A stretch of 64,000 bases of DNA from Desulfuromonadaceae bacterium (GCA_028687585.1 JAQTZV010000015.1:1-64000); one strand, 5' to 3'. Counted from the stretch's first letter, positions 37,273 through 44,948 are shown. Made by a program: numbers and translations. Notes: generated by a model not told the origin, from the letters alone.

Positions 37273-37343
37273 GCGGGTGTTCCAGTGAACAGCAGGGGTT
37301 CATATCCCCAGCCAGATCGGGGCGGCACCGATACCCGCTCCCA
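37273..37343 (+). ncRNA. degenerate tRNA-Met-like structure (CAT)
   Basis: A 7-bp acceptor (GCGGGTG with TACCCGC, one G-T pair), a 4-bp anticodon stem GGGG/CCCC with loop TTCATAT (CAT) and a 5-bp T-stem ATCGG/CCGAT are followed by CCA. The D-arm lacks the GG pair and the T-loop reads GGCGGCA instead of the usual TTCRA. It is also shorter than a normal tRNA. It may be a decayed tRNA or a tRNA mimic. Confidence 0.45.
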
Positions 37344-37357
37344 GCAAGTAATATAAT

Positions 37358-37434
37358 GCAAGGGTAGCTCAAATGGTAGAGCGGTGGATTGAAAATTCAC
37401 AGGCAGTCGGTTCAATACCGACCCCCTTGCACCA
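37358..37434 (+). tRNA. tRNA-Phe (GAA), element-borne
   Basis: Acceptor GCAAGGG/CCCTTGC with CCA, D-arm GCTCAAATGGTAGAGC, anticodon stem GTGGA/TTCAC with loop TTGAAAA (GAA) and T-arm GTCGGTTCAATACCGAC are clear. One extra C lies between the T-stem and the acceptor strand, which is unusual. A T-run directly after CCA (37435-37440) may end transcription. Confidence 0.85.
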
Positions 37435-37457
37435 TTTTTTCACGTAAAGGAGATATC

Positions 37458-37487
37458 ATGTATTTTTATGATGACGCCTTTTTGTAA
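37458..37487 (+). CDS. possible 9-residue leader peptide
   Basis: A nine-codon ORF (MYFYDDAFL) follows a strong AAGGAGATATC SD and is rich in Tyr and Phe, the amino acids of two of the tRNAs just upstream. It precedes the small basic protein and RtcB. Whether it is translated is unknown. Confidence 0.3.
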   Translation: MYFYDDAFL

Positions 37488-37527
37488 GTGAGGACCCTTG
37501 AGGTTCTCCGACAAGGAGGCCAGATAA

Positions 37528-37839
37528 ATGGCTCGAAGTTTCAAGAAGCACCCGGTGCTCAAATATGCGCCGGTCCGTGGCAGAATCGGGAAGTGTTTTG
37601 CAAACAGAAAGGTGCGCAGGTACAAAGGGGACATATCCAGCGGTAACGCGTACCGGAAGTTGTACGAGACCTGGGATATTCATGACGTTGTGGATAGAAC
37701 CACCATCAATGAGTATCTTGAGCGGTGGGGTCGCTGGATTTATCGCTGTGAGAACCTTTGCAGGGACTGGGAAAATCCTTATGGGGGCACTATCCAAAAA
37801 GCAATCAACAGATGGAAAAAGACGTATTTCAGAAAGTGA
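37528..37839 (+). CDS. small basic hypothetical protein (103 aa)
   Basis: This 103-residue Arg/Lys-rich protein (start MARSFKKHPVLKYAPVRGRI, end INRWKKTYFRK) has a good AAGGAGG SD. The charge suggests nucleic-acid binding. No family was recognised. It lies between the tRNA genes and rtcB, 8 bases before the rtcB start, so the two are likely cotranslated. Confidence 0.7.
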   Translation: MARSFKKHPVLKYAPVRGRIGKCFANRKVRRYKGDISSGNAYRKLYETWDIHDVVDRTTINEYLERWGRWIYRCENLCRDWENPYGGTIQKAINRWKKTYFRK

Positions 37840-37847
37840 GGAATGGA

Positions 37848-39149
37848 ATGAATCACAAACGAGGTCGTTCCAGAAACCAGCGCGCAGACTGCAAAATGTG
37901 TAAGCCCTGGAAGGTCTCTGGTGTATCACGCACCAGCGAAGGATTCGAGAAGCATTCTGATCACGTTGCAAGGATGGCAGCCGTGGAGGAAAGCGAAAAC
38001 GCTCCCTCCACTCTCTCCATCATAAACAAGGAGAATGCTGTGACCAGTACCGACAAGTTGAAATTATTGATTCCATTGGAGGAGATCGAGCCGTCTGCCC
38101 TCACGCAGATTCACGACGTCCTCTCGCTTGATTGCCTGAAAAAACTGGTGATCATGCCGGATGTTCACACCGGATATGACTTGGTAATCGGCGGAGTTGC
38201 GCTTCTTGACGATCATATTTCACCGTCATTTGTCGGCTACGATATTGGCTGTGGCATGGTGTATATCTCAACGGGCATCAGAACGGCAGATCTGCTTCCG
38301 GACTCAAGAGCAAAAGTGGGCCTGTTTCAGAAGATCCAGAATTTAATCCCATCAGGGTTTGCAAGCCGAAAGAGTAAAGTCTTCGGCTTTCCAAAGTTTG
38401 TGTCTCCTTCTGGCAACAAGGATCTCATCACACGTGTCAACGACAAAGTAGAGAACCAGGCCGGGACTCTTGGTGGCGGCAACCATTTTATCGAGATAGG
38501 CGAAAACCGGAGTGGCGAAGTCTGCATCACTATTCACAGTGGGTCGCGCAATGTCGGACATAGCATCGGCGGTTATTACATGAAGCAAGGGCGGCTGTTC
38601 CCGTTAAATTCCGATTTGGGGCGGGCATATCAGCACGATATGAATTATGCCCTAAACTTCGCCCTCTATAATCGTGAGACTATGCTTCGAACGGTTTTGG
38701 CTCTGATGAATTTCAATGAACAGGACATCACGCGGATTATGACAGGAATGGTCAACGAAAATCACAATCATGCCGTTGTAACTACAGATGGTGTATTGCA
38801 CCGTAAAGGGGCAACTCCGGCAGATCTTGGCCAGATCGGCATCATACCGGCGAACATGCGGGATGGCGTGTATATCACACGCGGTCTCGGTAATCAGGAG
38901 TACCTGTCGTCTGCTTCTCATGGTTGTGGGCGGAGAATGGGACGGAAAGAAGCAAAGCGCAGCCTCGATCTTGAAGAGTTTAAAGGTCAAATGGAAAGGA
39001 TAGTCTCAACATCAGATAAGACCACCCTTGATGAAGCACCGGGTGCGTATAAGGACATAACCTCGGTCATCGCCTATCAGGAGGGCATAGTGATCGAAGT
39101 AATAGATTTTGTGAAGCCCCTGATCAATATCAAGGCACAGGGAGATTAA
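37848..39149 (+). CDS. rtcB: RtcB RNA-splicing ligase with Cys-motif N-terminal extension
   Basis: RtcB joins RNA 2',3'-cyclic phosphate or 3'-phosphate ends to 5'-OH ends with GTP and Mn2+, repairing cleaved tRNA. The catalytic core is complete: MPDVHTGYD, GYDIGCGM (metal Cys near residue 134), LGGGNHFIEIG, HSGSRNVG, NENHNHAVV, HRKGATPADLG and SHGCGRRMGRKEAKR, where the C-terminal guanylylated His lies. Ahead of it is an extension of about 60 residues with RSRNQRADCKMCKPWK, resembling a small Cys-x2-Cys protein fused to the ligase. The start at 37848 is chosen over an upstream frame that overlaps the basic protein gene. Confidence 0.93.
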   Translation: MNHKRGRSRNQRADCKMCKPWKVSGVSRTSEGFEKHSDHVARMAAVEESENAPSTLSIINKENAVTSTDKLKLLIPLEEIEPSALTQIHDVLSLDCLKKLVIMPDVHTGYDLVIGGVALLDDHISPSFVGYDIGCGMVYISTGIRTADLLPDSRAKVGLFQKIQNLIPSGFASRKSKVFGFPKFVSPSGNKDLITRVNDKVENQAGTLGGGNHFIEIGENRSGEVCITIHSGSRNVGHSIGGYYMKQGRLFPLNSDLGRAYQHDMNYALNFALYNRETMLRTVLALMNFNEQDITRIMTGMVNENHNHAVVTTDGVLHRKGATPADLGQIGIIPANMRDGVYITRGLGNQEYLSSASHGCGRRMGRKEAKRSLDLEEFKGQMERIVSTSDKTTLDEAPGAYKDITSVIAYQEGIVIEVIDFVKPLINIKAQGD

Positions 39150-39170
39150 CAACAGAAGGAGAAACAGGTC

Positions 39171-39689
39171 ATGACCAGCAGAACCGTCTATGTGTTCGAC
39201 ATCGGATTTCAGTTCCTGGGAACAATTGATTGGCGCCGGGCGGCATGGCTCGTTGCCTCCAACCGGGCCGAATCCCTTGTTGATTCCGATATCCCATTGC
39301 GAGGTGACTTCCTTCTCCCCAAAGTTATCCGGCTCCTGAAAGCGATCCGCAGAATGTACCGCCACGGCGTTACATGGAACCGGAGAAACCTCTTCGTACG
39401 GGATGAATACAATTGCGTCTATTGCGGCAAGAATTTCCCCGTTTCGGAACTTACGATTGACCATGTTCTGCCCAAGTCCAGAGGCGGAGTTAATTCATGG
39501 GAACAAACTGTCAGCGCCTGCAAACCATGTAACAACCGCAAAGATAACCGCACACCGCACGAAGCTGGTATGTCGTTTCACCAGCACGGATTCCGTCCAC
39601 ATGCGCCGACCGTTATGGAATTCTTTCTTACGCTGCTCCGTCAGGAAGGCCTGGATGGTGTAGTGAAAGAGTTGCTGGGTCTGCCGTAA
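39171..39689 (+). CDS. HNH endonuclease
   Basis: This 172-residue protein carries an HNH nuclease domain in its second half: CVYCGKNFPVSELTIDHVLPKSRGG, then CKPCNNRKDNRTP, with the two CxxC zinc pairs and the catalytic His in the DH pair. The N-terminal 75 residues have no recognised domain. It lies 21 bases after rtcB with AAGGAGAAACAGGTC as SD, so it belongs to the same operon. Target (DNA or RNA) is not evident. Confidence 0.85.
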   Translation: MTSRTVYVFDIGFQFLGTIDWRRAAWLVASNRAESLVDSDIPLRGDFLLPKVIRLLKAIRRMYRHGVTWNRRNLFVRDEYNCVYCGKNFPVSELTIDHVLPKSRGGVNSWEQTVSACKPCNNRKDNRTPHEAGMSFHQHGFRPHAPTVMEFFLTLLRQEGLDGVVKELLGLP

Positions 39690-39758
39690 TTGGGATTTCA
39701 AATAATGTTCACAGCACCATTAAGCATATACATTCCGTTTGTTTAGTGGAGATAACGT

Positions 39759-40121
39759 ATGACAACCAAGAGCATCAACGTCGGCATTATGTCGCGTGAG
39801 GAATTTAAGCAGCGGACTATTGCTATTGCAAAGGGAGAGTATAAGCCCGAGAAAGACGAACCAAAGGTTTGGTTTGAATCTTTGCAGTCATTTGCTCAAG
39901 TCCTGAGTGATGACAATTGAATGTTGTTACGAGTAATCGAGGGGAAAAACCCCAGGTCTCTCAGAGAATTAGGGGACTTAACGGGCCGCAACAAAAGTAA
40001 TTTGTCGAGAACATTACATACTATGGCCGGATACGGCATAATTGATCTCGTTAAACAGCACGCGAGAGAAGTTGTACCTATGGTTAAGGCAAACCGCTTT
40101 AATCTTGAGCTATGCGCATAA
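39759..40121 (+). pseudogene. HVO_A0114-type winged-helix regulator split by an in-frame TGA
   Basis: Residues 1-53 (start at 39759, MTTKSINVGIMSREEFKQ, KVWFESLQSFAQVLSDDN) and the following frame from 39921 (MLLRVIEGKNPRSLREL, TGRNKSNLSRTLHTMAGYGI) form one continuous reading frame, interrupted only by TGA at 39918-39920. Family members have an Arg codon there, so CGA to TGA is a likely mutation. The DNA-binding winged helix is in the second part, and an ATG directly follows the stop, so reinitiation could still give it. Regulators of this family often repress their own operon. Confidence 0.65.
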
Positions 40122-40143
40122 TCCACATTGAATATTGATAATG

Positions 40144-40177
40144 TAGCGGCGGCGTTATCCTAATGTCCGCCGCTATA
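40144..40177 (+). terminator. GC-rich hairpin terminator
   Basis: TAGCGGCGG pairs with CCGCCGCTA around a 16-base loop, behind the split regulator. The T-run is weak, so rho-independent action is likely but not certain. Confidence 0.5.
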
Positions 40178-40324
40178 TCACTATTTCCTGGGAAAGAAAT
40201 CACTCCCTATCGATGTCGCTTTCATTAGTATCCTCGTTGGTTGCCACCCACACTAACCCTCCATGACCGAAACAGCCGCTTCATAATCATCAAGACGATA
40301 GATACTTCTCCAAGACAACCCACA

Positions 40325-40807
40325 TCACTGGCAAGAGCAATGCTGAGCCATTACTCCCTTCACCGCCGAAAGGTGACCTGTGCTGATATCTTTCGTTGCA
40401 CACTTCGGACAACGCTCACCTGATTGACGAATGAAAGTTTCCCGCGTAACGAATTCAGGTTTGTCAAGTCCCGCAACTTGTACAGCAGCGGCTCCGGCGG
40501 CACACCCCTCTACTGCGGAACTTGCTTCAGCGGCGGTAACGGCTTCGGCAAGGATCTGCGGAGGAGTGCTGTCTCGGTAGAGGAGTTCTACGGTATAACC
40601 ATTCCCTGTCCGGGTTGCGCGGATGCCAAAGGTGGTATTCCGTAATAGTCCCATGTTCAATTCAGTACACCGGGCCTTCAAAGATTTTTCAGTTACTTTT
40701 GCCACTAAACTTCTCCTTGTCTTAAAATATTTATAAAGCGTCTCTCGTGAACATTTGTACTCCCGGGCAATTCTTACCTTTGGGGTTCTTGCGGCTATTT
40801 TATCCAT
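40325..40807 (-). CDS. HTH/zinc-motif hypothetical protein
   Basis: This 160-residue protein has an N-terminal segment of HTH type (VRIAREYKCSRETLYKYFKTR, resembling a Hin-like or TetR-like helix pair), a low-complexity Ala/Glu-rich middle and a C-terminal GERCPKCATKD with one CxxC pair followed later by HCSCQ. It may be a regulator. No close family was recognised. It points away from the replication block. Confidence 0.55.
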   Translation of the reverse strand: MDKIAARTPKVRIAREYKCSRETLYKYFKTRRSLVAKVTEKSLKARCTELNMGLLRNTTFGIRATRTGNGYTVELLYRDSTPPQILAEAVTAAEASSAVEGCAAGAAAVQVAGLDKPEFVTRETFIRQSGERCPKCATKDISTGHLSAVKGVMAQHCSCQ

Positions 40808-41160
40808 TACTTCGGCTGTCTAATGGTTTGTCAGCGATGCCTTCCTATCCCTTTCACTTTTGCAATCCAAACTCCTTCCTCCTCCTGCTCTCAAAGAATA
40901 GTTTTTTCAAATTCAGCGACCATCTCATAACAGAGAGTACAATATTCTGCCATCTGGGACTCTAAATTTCTCCAATTTACAAAATATTATTCCGACTTTG
41001 AAAAATATTTCTCGCATATCAATTCATTGGTGAACAGTTCTTAAAATTCATAACTGACCTAAAATAAACGTTATTTACATTATCATTTTCTGAAAGCCTT
41101 TGTTTATTCAATAGCTCTTAGAGGTGTCAAGATGGAAAAAGAATGGTCTTGATGTGTCAA
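40808..41160. other. AT-rich intergenic region upstream of the replication block
   Basis: No gene is supported. The region holds imperfect palindromes: AAATAAACGTTATTT near 41062-41077 and TCAAGA...TCTTGA at 41127-41152. These may be operators for the alpA-trfA unit. It is clearly more AT-rich than the flanks. Confidence 0.4.
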
Positions 41161-41216
41161 TCATCTTCCCCCCCCTTACAGATATAATATTTAGAAATAA
41201 ATTTTTGAGGGGGGAA
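41161..41216 (+). promoter_or_regulatory. leader motif, copy A (upstream of alpA-like/trfA)
   Basis: The motif CATCTTCCCCCCCCTTACAG is followed by ATATAAT and, 30 bases later, GAGGGGGGAA which can pair with TTCCCCCC. The G-tract lies 5 to 11 bases before the start codon, so pairing would hide the ribosome-binding site. Same motif occurs upstream of parM and of the transfer operon. Confidence 0.6.
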
Positions 41217-41220
41217 CTGT

Positions 41221-41430
41221 ATGAGCACAGAAATGAAACTGAAACAGAAAACAATTTTTATCACGCTATCTCAAGTTGTTGAACTACTAACCCTGTCGGC
41301 AAGCACTATCAGGCGGATTGAAGTGCGAGACAAGAGTTTTCCACGTCGAAGACAAATCTCAATAAGGCGTGTCGGGTGGCCACTTGATGAAATTAACGAA
41401 TGGGCTGCAATGCGTCAAAGTGCCGAATAA
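41221..41430 (+). CDS. AlpA-like excisionase/transcription regulator
   Basis: This 69-residue protein of the AlpA/MerR-like HTH_17 type has ITLSQVVELLTLSASTIRRIE and FPRRRQISIRRVGWPLDEINEWAA. AlpA proteins activate integrase genes or act as excisionases on P4-like elements, matching the P4-type integrase in this element. It is the first gene after leader motif A and precedes trfA by 25 bases. Confidence 0.85.
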   Translation: MSTEMKLKQKTIFITLSQVVELLTLSASTIRRIEVRDKSFPRRRQISIRRVGWPLDEINEWAAMRQSAE

Positions 41431-41455
41431 AATTTGCCTCTCTGGTAAAGAGCTA

Positions 41456-42241
41456 ATGAGTGATTCTGTTTTTAACTATTTACCCGAGGGTATCAAGCTC
41501 CAACTGCCTGTATGGGCTGATTCATTAAGAGTTTTACCAAACGAAGTTGTGCGTTCTGCGCTTTTTAACGTCGGTAATAGAAACCAGCCAAGACGTAATC
41601 TTGAAAATGAAAAAATAGCAACACTTGGTGATGGATGCATCACGTACACAGGTAAAGAATTACGGCAGGACGATGAGCTTGTTTGGCTCAATATCCTGAA
41701 TGCAATCAGAAAACATCACCTTGGTGAGTGTGTTGAATTTTTACCTTATTCATTTCTCCGTGAAATTGGTTGGCCGACAAATGGCGGTGGTGCTGAAAGA
41801 TTGAGAAATTGTTTATTACGAATGTCGGTGACTGGTTTGACAGTATCTTCAAAACGCATCGGGATGGCAATTAATGTCTCTTTGATCAGAAAGTTTCTTT
41901 GGCGTGACGAATATACCGGTGAGCTCTACAAACATTGGAAAGTATGGCTTGAGCCAGAGATACTTTTATTGTTCGAGCCTAATTATCTTACTTATCTTGA
42001 CTGGCAAATCAGAAAGAGACTTCCGACAGGTATTGCTACAAGGCTTTATGGCTACTGGTCTTCGCATCGCAAGCCATTTCCCGAAGGAATATTACGATTA
42101 ATGGTCGTATGTGGAACCAAGATGCCAGTCAAGCATTTTAAGGAGCAGCTTAAAGAAGCACTGGTTGTTATGGAAGCGGTTGGTTTCCTCTCCTATTGGG
42201 AAATATCACCGAACGATGTCGTTAAGGTTCAACGTAATTAG
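41456..42241 (+). CDS. trfA: TrfA-family plasmid replication initiator
   Basis: This 261-residue protein matches TrfA of broad-host-range plasmid RK2, which binds iterons and recruits the DnaB helicase. Recognisable blocks are VLPNEVVRSALFNVGNRNQPRR, ITYTGKELRQDDELVWLNIL, the helix near GECVEFLPYSFLREIGWPTN, LSRLQ-like LRNCLLRMSVTGLTVSSKRI and the C-terminal YWSSHRKPFPEGILRLMVVCG. The start at 41456 is chosen from TrfA-like beginning; an ATG 87 bases earlier lies in alpA. Its predicted iterons follow directly. Confidence 0.87.
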   Translation: MSDSVFNYLPEGIKLQLPVWADSLRVLPNEVVRSALFNVGNRNQPRRNLENEKIATLGDGCITYTGKELRQDDELVWLNILNAIRKHHLGECVEFLPYSFLREIGWPTNGGGAERLRNCLLRMSVTGLTVSSKRIGMAINVSLIRKFLWRDEYTGELYKHWKVWLEPEILLLFEPNYLTYLDWQIRKRLPTGIATRLYGYWSSHRKPFPEGILRLMVVCGTKMPVKHFKEQLKEALVVMEAVGFLSYWEISPNDVVKVQRN

Positions 42242-42244
42242 TTT

Positions 42245-42533
42245 TCGACGTATGACCGACTACCAAGTAAAACCAGATAGTTGCGCATAATAAATGCTTT
42301 ATGCGGTTTGTTTTCGACTTATGACCGACCATCAGATGATCGTTGAAAACAGTGAAATGGAAATTTTGGGATCAATAGATGAAAAGCTCAAAAAAAAATC
42401 GACTTATGACCGGCTCTATTGCCCCGTTTTTCGACGTATGACCGACAGGAACACGACTTATGACCGACCGCCATCGACTTTAGACCGACTGAAAATCGAC
42501 TTATGACCGGTAAAAAATCGACTTATGACCGGC
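42245..42533 (+). repeat. eight iterons downstream of trfA: probable oriV
   Basis: Eight 16-bp copies of TCGACKTATGACCGRC (allowing 1-3 changes) start at 42245, 42314, 42399, 42431, 42453, 42474, 42496 and 42518. The last five are spaced 22, 21, 22 and 22 bases, two helical turns, as in the RK2 origin. They stand directly behind a TrfA-like gene, so they are most likely its binding sites. Spacing rules out CRISPR. To the right, 42534-42658 is AT-rich and holds TTTAACCTTTCTTTAACC direct repeats, a possible DNA unwinding element. No DnaA box was recognised. Confidence 0.85.
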
Positions 42534-42658
42534 AGGGGGTATCAAAATTCATTTGTAATAATAGCATGTTTGAGAGTTGCCAACACCCCTTTAACCTTTC
42601 TTTAACCTTTTTATAACCAAAACCAAGTGCGCGAACGCAATGAAGGATCTTAGCAGAT

Positions 42659-42985
42659 ATGCTTTGTAAGGGCCGACCAAACAATGAAATTGTGAAGATT
42701 GTGTTCACTTACCTGAAACACAGTCAACGGCTCATCGAAGTTGATGAAGGCAGTTATAGACTCACTCCGGGTATTCCAAATAACAATACAATCAGCCAGG
42801 CATTTCAGGATGGCGCGATTAGAATTGAAGAAGACGGGGCAATCTCTCTTTGCGGGGAGTACATCCATCCAAAATGGGATACGGTCAGAATAAGGAGGAA
42901 AGTTGAAGATTATTTGCGAAAGTCAGCTTCAACATCCGAAATCATTCAAATTGCAGATTATTTAGGAGTCAGCATCACCAGCTAG
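42659..42985 (+). CDS. hypothetical protein (108 aa) after the iterons
   Basis: A 108-residue ORF (MLCKGRPNNEIVKIVFTYLK...) follows the origin. An upstream AAGGA is 11 bases away and weak, so the start and reality of the gene are uncertain. The second half (VRIRRKVEDYLRKSASTSEI) could be an HTH. No family recognised. Confidence 0.4.
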   Translation: MLCKGRPNNEIVKIVFTYLKHSQRLIEVDEGSYRLTPGIPNNNTISQAFQDGAIRIEEDGAISLCGEYIHPKWDTVRIRRKVEDYLRKSASTSEIIQIADYLGVSITS

Positions 42986-43054
42986 TTTCATTTCATTGAA
43001 CACTGAATACAATTTTATGGCACGGCCAGTCGCTTTCTAAAGCGGCAATAAGGC

Positions 43055-43096
43055 AAAGCCGGTCTTTGGGTTATTCCCCAGGGACCGGCTTTTTTT
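43055..43096 (+). terminator. rho-independent terminator
   Basis: AAGCCGGTC pairs with GACCGGCTT around a loop and is followed by TTTTTT. It closes the upstream unit and lies directly before the sigma-like gene. Confidence 0.85.
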
Positions 43097-43113
43097 ATTC
43101 AAAGGAGTTGAAA

Positions 43114-43713
43114 ATGGATATTAAGGCAGCAATTCAATGGGTGACGGAGAACAAAGCAATTATTTTTAAAAAAGCTAATCGTTACTGCCACTTTGGTCCA
43201 TACGAACCTGTTGACTACTTGCAGATGGCATATGAAGCTTCTCTTGTTGCTTCTATCCGCTGTCAGGAAAAAGGTCTTGAATTCAGACCGGTATTTTGGT
43301 CTGTTTTTAAGACAATGGTGCGAGACGTTACGCCGCACACCAAGCATAAAAATGGTTCGAATTCGATTCCCTCTGACTATTGCTCAAATATTGATGACGA
43401 AATTGTTTTCGTTGATTACTGCGTTGAGGATTCGGAACCTGATGATCTGGTCGGTTTGATGTTCCTGTCGGTGTGTGACTACTTGCCGCCGGTGGAGCGT
43501 GAGGTATTGGCACTGTCCTTGGGGGTCACAGGAGAAGGTGTTCTGAATAAGCATGAGATTGCTAAAAAACGCCGCTGTTCGTTGGAGAACGTAAAGCAAA
43601 CAATCCGCCGATCAATGGCTAGGATTGAGTTGTTGATCAACGAGGGAGTAATCAAACCGGTTAATGTTCTGAAAGATACTAACGCTCCTTTCATCTCGAA
43701 ATTCTCGATATGA
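43114..43713 (+). CDS. sigma-70-like factor
   Basis: This 199-residue protein has an N-terminal segment similar to sigma region 2 (EPVDYLQMAYEASLVASIRC) and a C-terminal region 4-like HTH (LPPVEREVLALSLGVTG, then HEIAKKRRCSLENVKQTIRRS). It would direct RNA polymerase to element promoters, but weak similarity means that it might be another regulator. A strong SD (AAGGAGTTGAAA) sets the start. It is just behind a terminator, so it has its own promoter or comes from readthrough. Confidence 0.6.
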   Translation: MDIKAAIQWVTENKAIIFKKANRYCHFGPYEPVDYLQMAYEASLVASIRCQEKGLEFRPVFWSVFKTMVRDVTPHTKHKNGSNSIPSDYCSNIDDEIVFVDYCVEDSEPDDLVGLMFLSVCDYLPPVEREVLALSLGVTGEGVLNKHEIAKKRRCSLENVKQTIRRSMARIELLINEGVIKPVNVLKDTNAPFISKFSI

Positions 43714-43765
43714 GCTTATAGGGGAGTTTCGTAAATAAATTTCTCATTTAGAGGGAGAGGCTGCG

Positions 43766-44212
43766 ATGGATACAACTGACAATTTCGAATTTTCGGAAAA
43801 AGTTACCAGGAAATTAATGAGGGACGGACTTATTTCACGTCGAATAACTGATGACGATCTCTATTTCATGGGACTGCTGAAGAGGGTTTGGACAGATGAG
43901 TGGTATGTGGCTCAAATGTGCAAAATGTTTCGCCCGGAAAAACGAGCGATGATGCTGGCTTTTCCGGATTTCAACAAGATCCAGCGATATATTCTTAATT
44001 CATATCTGAAACTCGCTCCTGGTGTGAGGCTGCGTGTACCGGTCGTAGTCGACAGAATCCATACATATCTTGGAGTAACAAATTACGACAAAGCCGATAT
44101 AATTCGCATCCGCCAGATTGCCTATAACATTCGCAGAAACTCTCACAAAAAAGTGAAGACAGATCAAATGATCGAACTGGCTCTGTTGGAAAAAACATCC
44201 CTTTTTACGTAA
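43766..44212 (+). CDS. hypothetical protein (148 aa)
   Basis: This 148-residue protein (start MDTTDNFEFSEKVTRKLMRD) is rich in basic residues near the C-terminus (RNSHKKVKTDQ). It follows the sigma-like gene by 52 bases with an SD GAGGGAGAGG. No family was recognised; it could be a DNA-binding or transcription-related partner of the sigma-like protein. Confidence 0.6.
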   Translation: MDTTDNFEFSEKVTRKLMRDGLISRRITDDDLYFMGLLKRVWTDEWYVAQMCKMFRPEKRAMMLAFPDFNKIQRYILNSYLKLAPGVRLRVPVVVDRIHTYLGVTNYDKADIIRIRQIAYNIRRNSHKKVKTDQMIELALLEKTSLFT

Positions 44213-44301
44213 AAACGTCTGTCAAATTAGTCAAGTAATATAAGGATAAAAAAAGTAACCACCTTATATGTATGTACATAAAAATTTATTCAGGAGACCA
44301 T

Positions 44302-44907
44302 ATGGCAAAATTATCAGAGTTAGAGGAAATATTGAATAGCCGGATTATCGACGCATATTTGGCTGGCTTGAGCGTACTTGAAATTACTTTCGTCATAAAT
44401 CGCAATAGTGCGGATTACGTTCACAACCTTCTGCGTACTCGTGGCTATATAGACCCCTTCCCTTCCAATACTCGCAGGCTATACGAAGCTGATCCCGTTT
44501 TGATTTCAGCATTGAAAGGCAAAGGCTATTCCTTTGCTAAATGGTCAACGGGATGGGGCTTGGTCGCATCTGACGCAGAGCTCGAATTAACAGAAAAAAA
44601 GGATGGCAAGGTCAAAAGTGCAATAAAACGTGATTTCCCAAAGATTTTTGAAAAATTATACGCTGAAAAAATGCAGCCAACATTGCTCGGTCAAGGGAAG
44701 TATAAAATTGAAAAGCATTCAGTCCAGACTATCTGGGTTGCTGAGCAAAAGGAGTACGTCTGCTCGTTGTTTGATGACCCGAATGTTAGTGCAACAGGAT
44801 GCGATATTGTTGAGGCAGCCATTCATTTTGAGGACGTCTATCGGGCCACTAATAGGATCAAATGGCTGGATACAGCGATAGAACTCTTCAAATCGGGGAG
44901 CCATTGA
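44302..44907 (+). CDS. hypothetical protein (201 aa)
   Basis: This 201-residue protein starts at MAKLSELEEILNSRIIDAYL (SD CAGGAGACC) and has a central Lys-rich stretch (ELTEKKDGKVKSAIKRDF). No recognised domain. It ends 9 bases before an exact inverted repeat (44917-44948) and lies before the partition genes. Confidence 0.6.
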   Translation: MAKLSELEEILNSRIIDAYLAGLSVLEITFVINRNSADYVHNLLRTRGYIDPFPSNTRRLYEADPVLISALKGKGYSFAKWSTGWGLVASDAELELTEKKDGKVKSAIKRDFPKIFEKLYAEKMQPTLLGQGKYKIEKHSVQTIWVAEQKEYVCSLFDDPNVSATGCDIVEAAIHFEDVYRATNRIKWLDTAIELFKSGSH

Positions 44908-44916
44908 CATTATGGT

Positions 44917-44948
44917 GTATTGAAAAGACGAATGAGTATTTTCAATAC
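44917..44948. repeat. 10-bp inverted repeat
   Basis: GTATTGAAAA and TTTTCAATAC are exact complements with 12 bases between. It may end the preceding gene or be an operator or part of a centromere in front of parM. No T-run follows. Confidence 0.5.

Noticed and set aside
37456-37971. Minus-strand ORF of 171 codons opposite the basic protein gene
   Set aside because: It is antisense to a real gene and rtcB, with no SD or recognised domain.
39918-39920. TGA as a selenocysteine codon
   Set aside because: No convincing SECIS-like hairpin follows, and regulator families of this type have Arg there; nonsense mutation is simpler.
42245-42533. Iterons considered as a CRISPR array
   Set aside because: Units are 16 bp with 5-6 bp spacers or irregular gaps, and no cas gene is near; TrfA directly upstream explains them as an origin.
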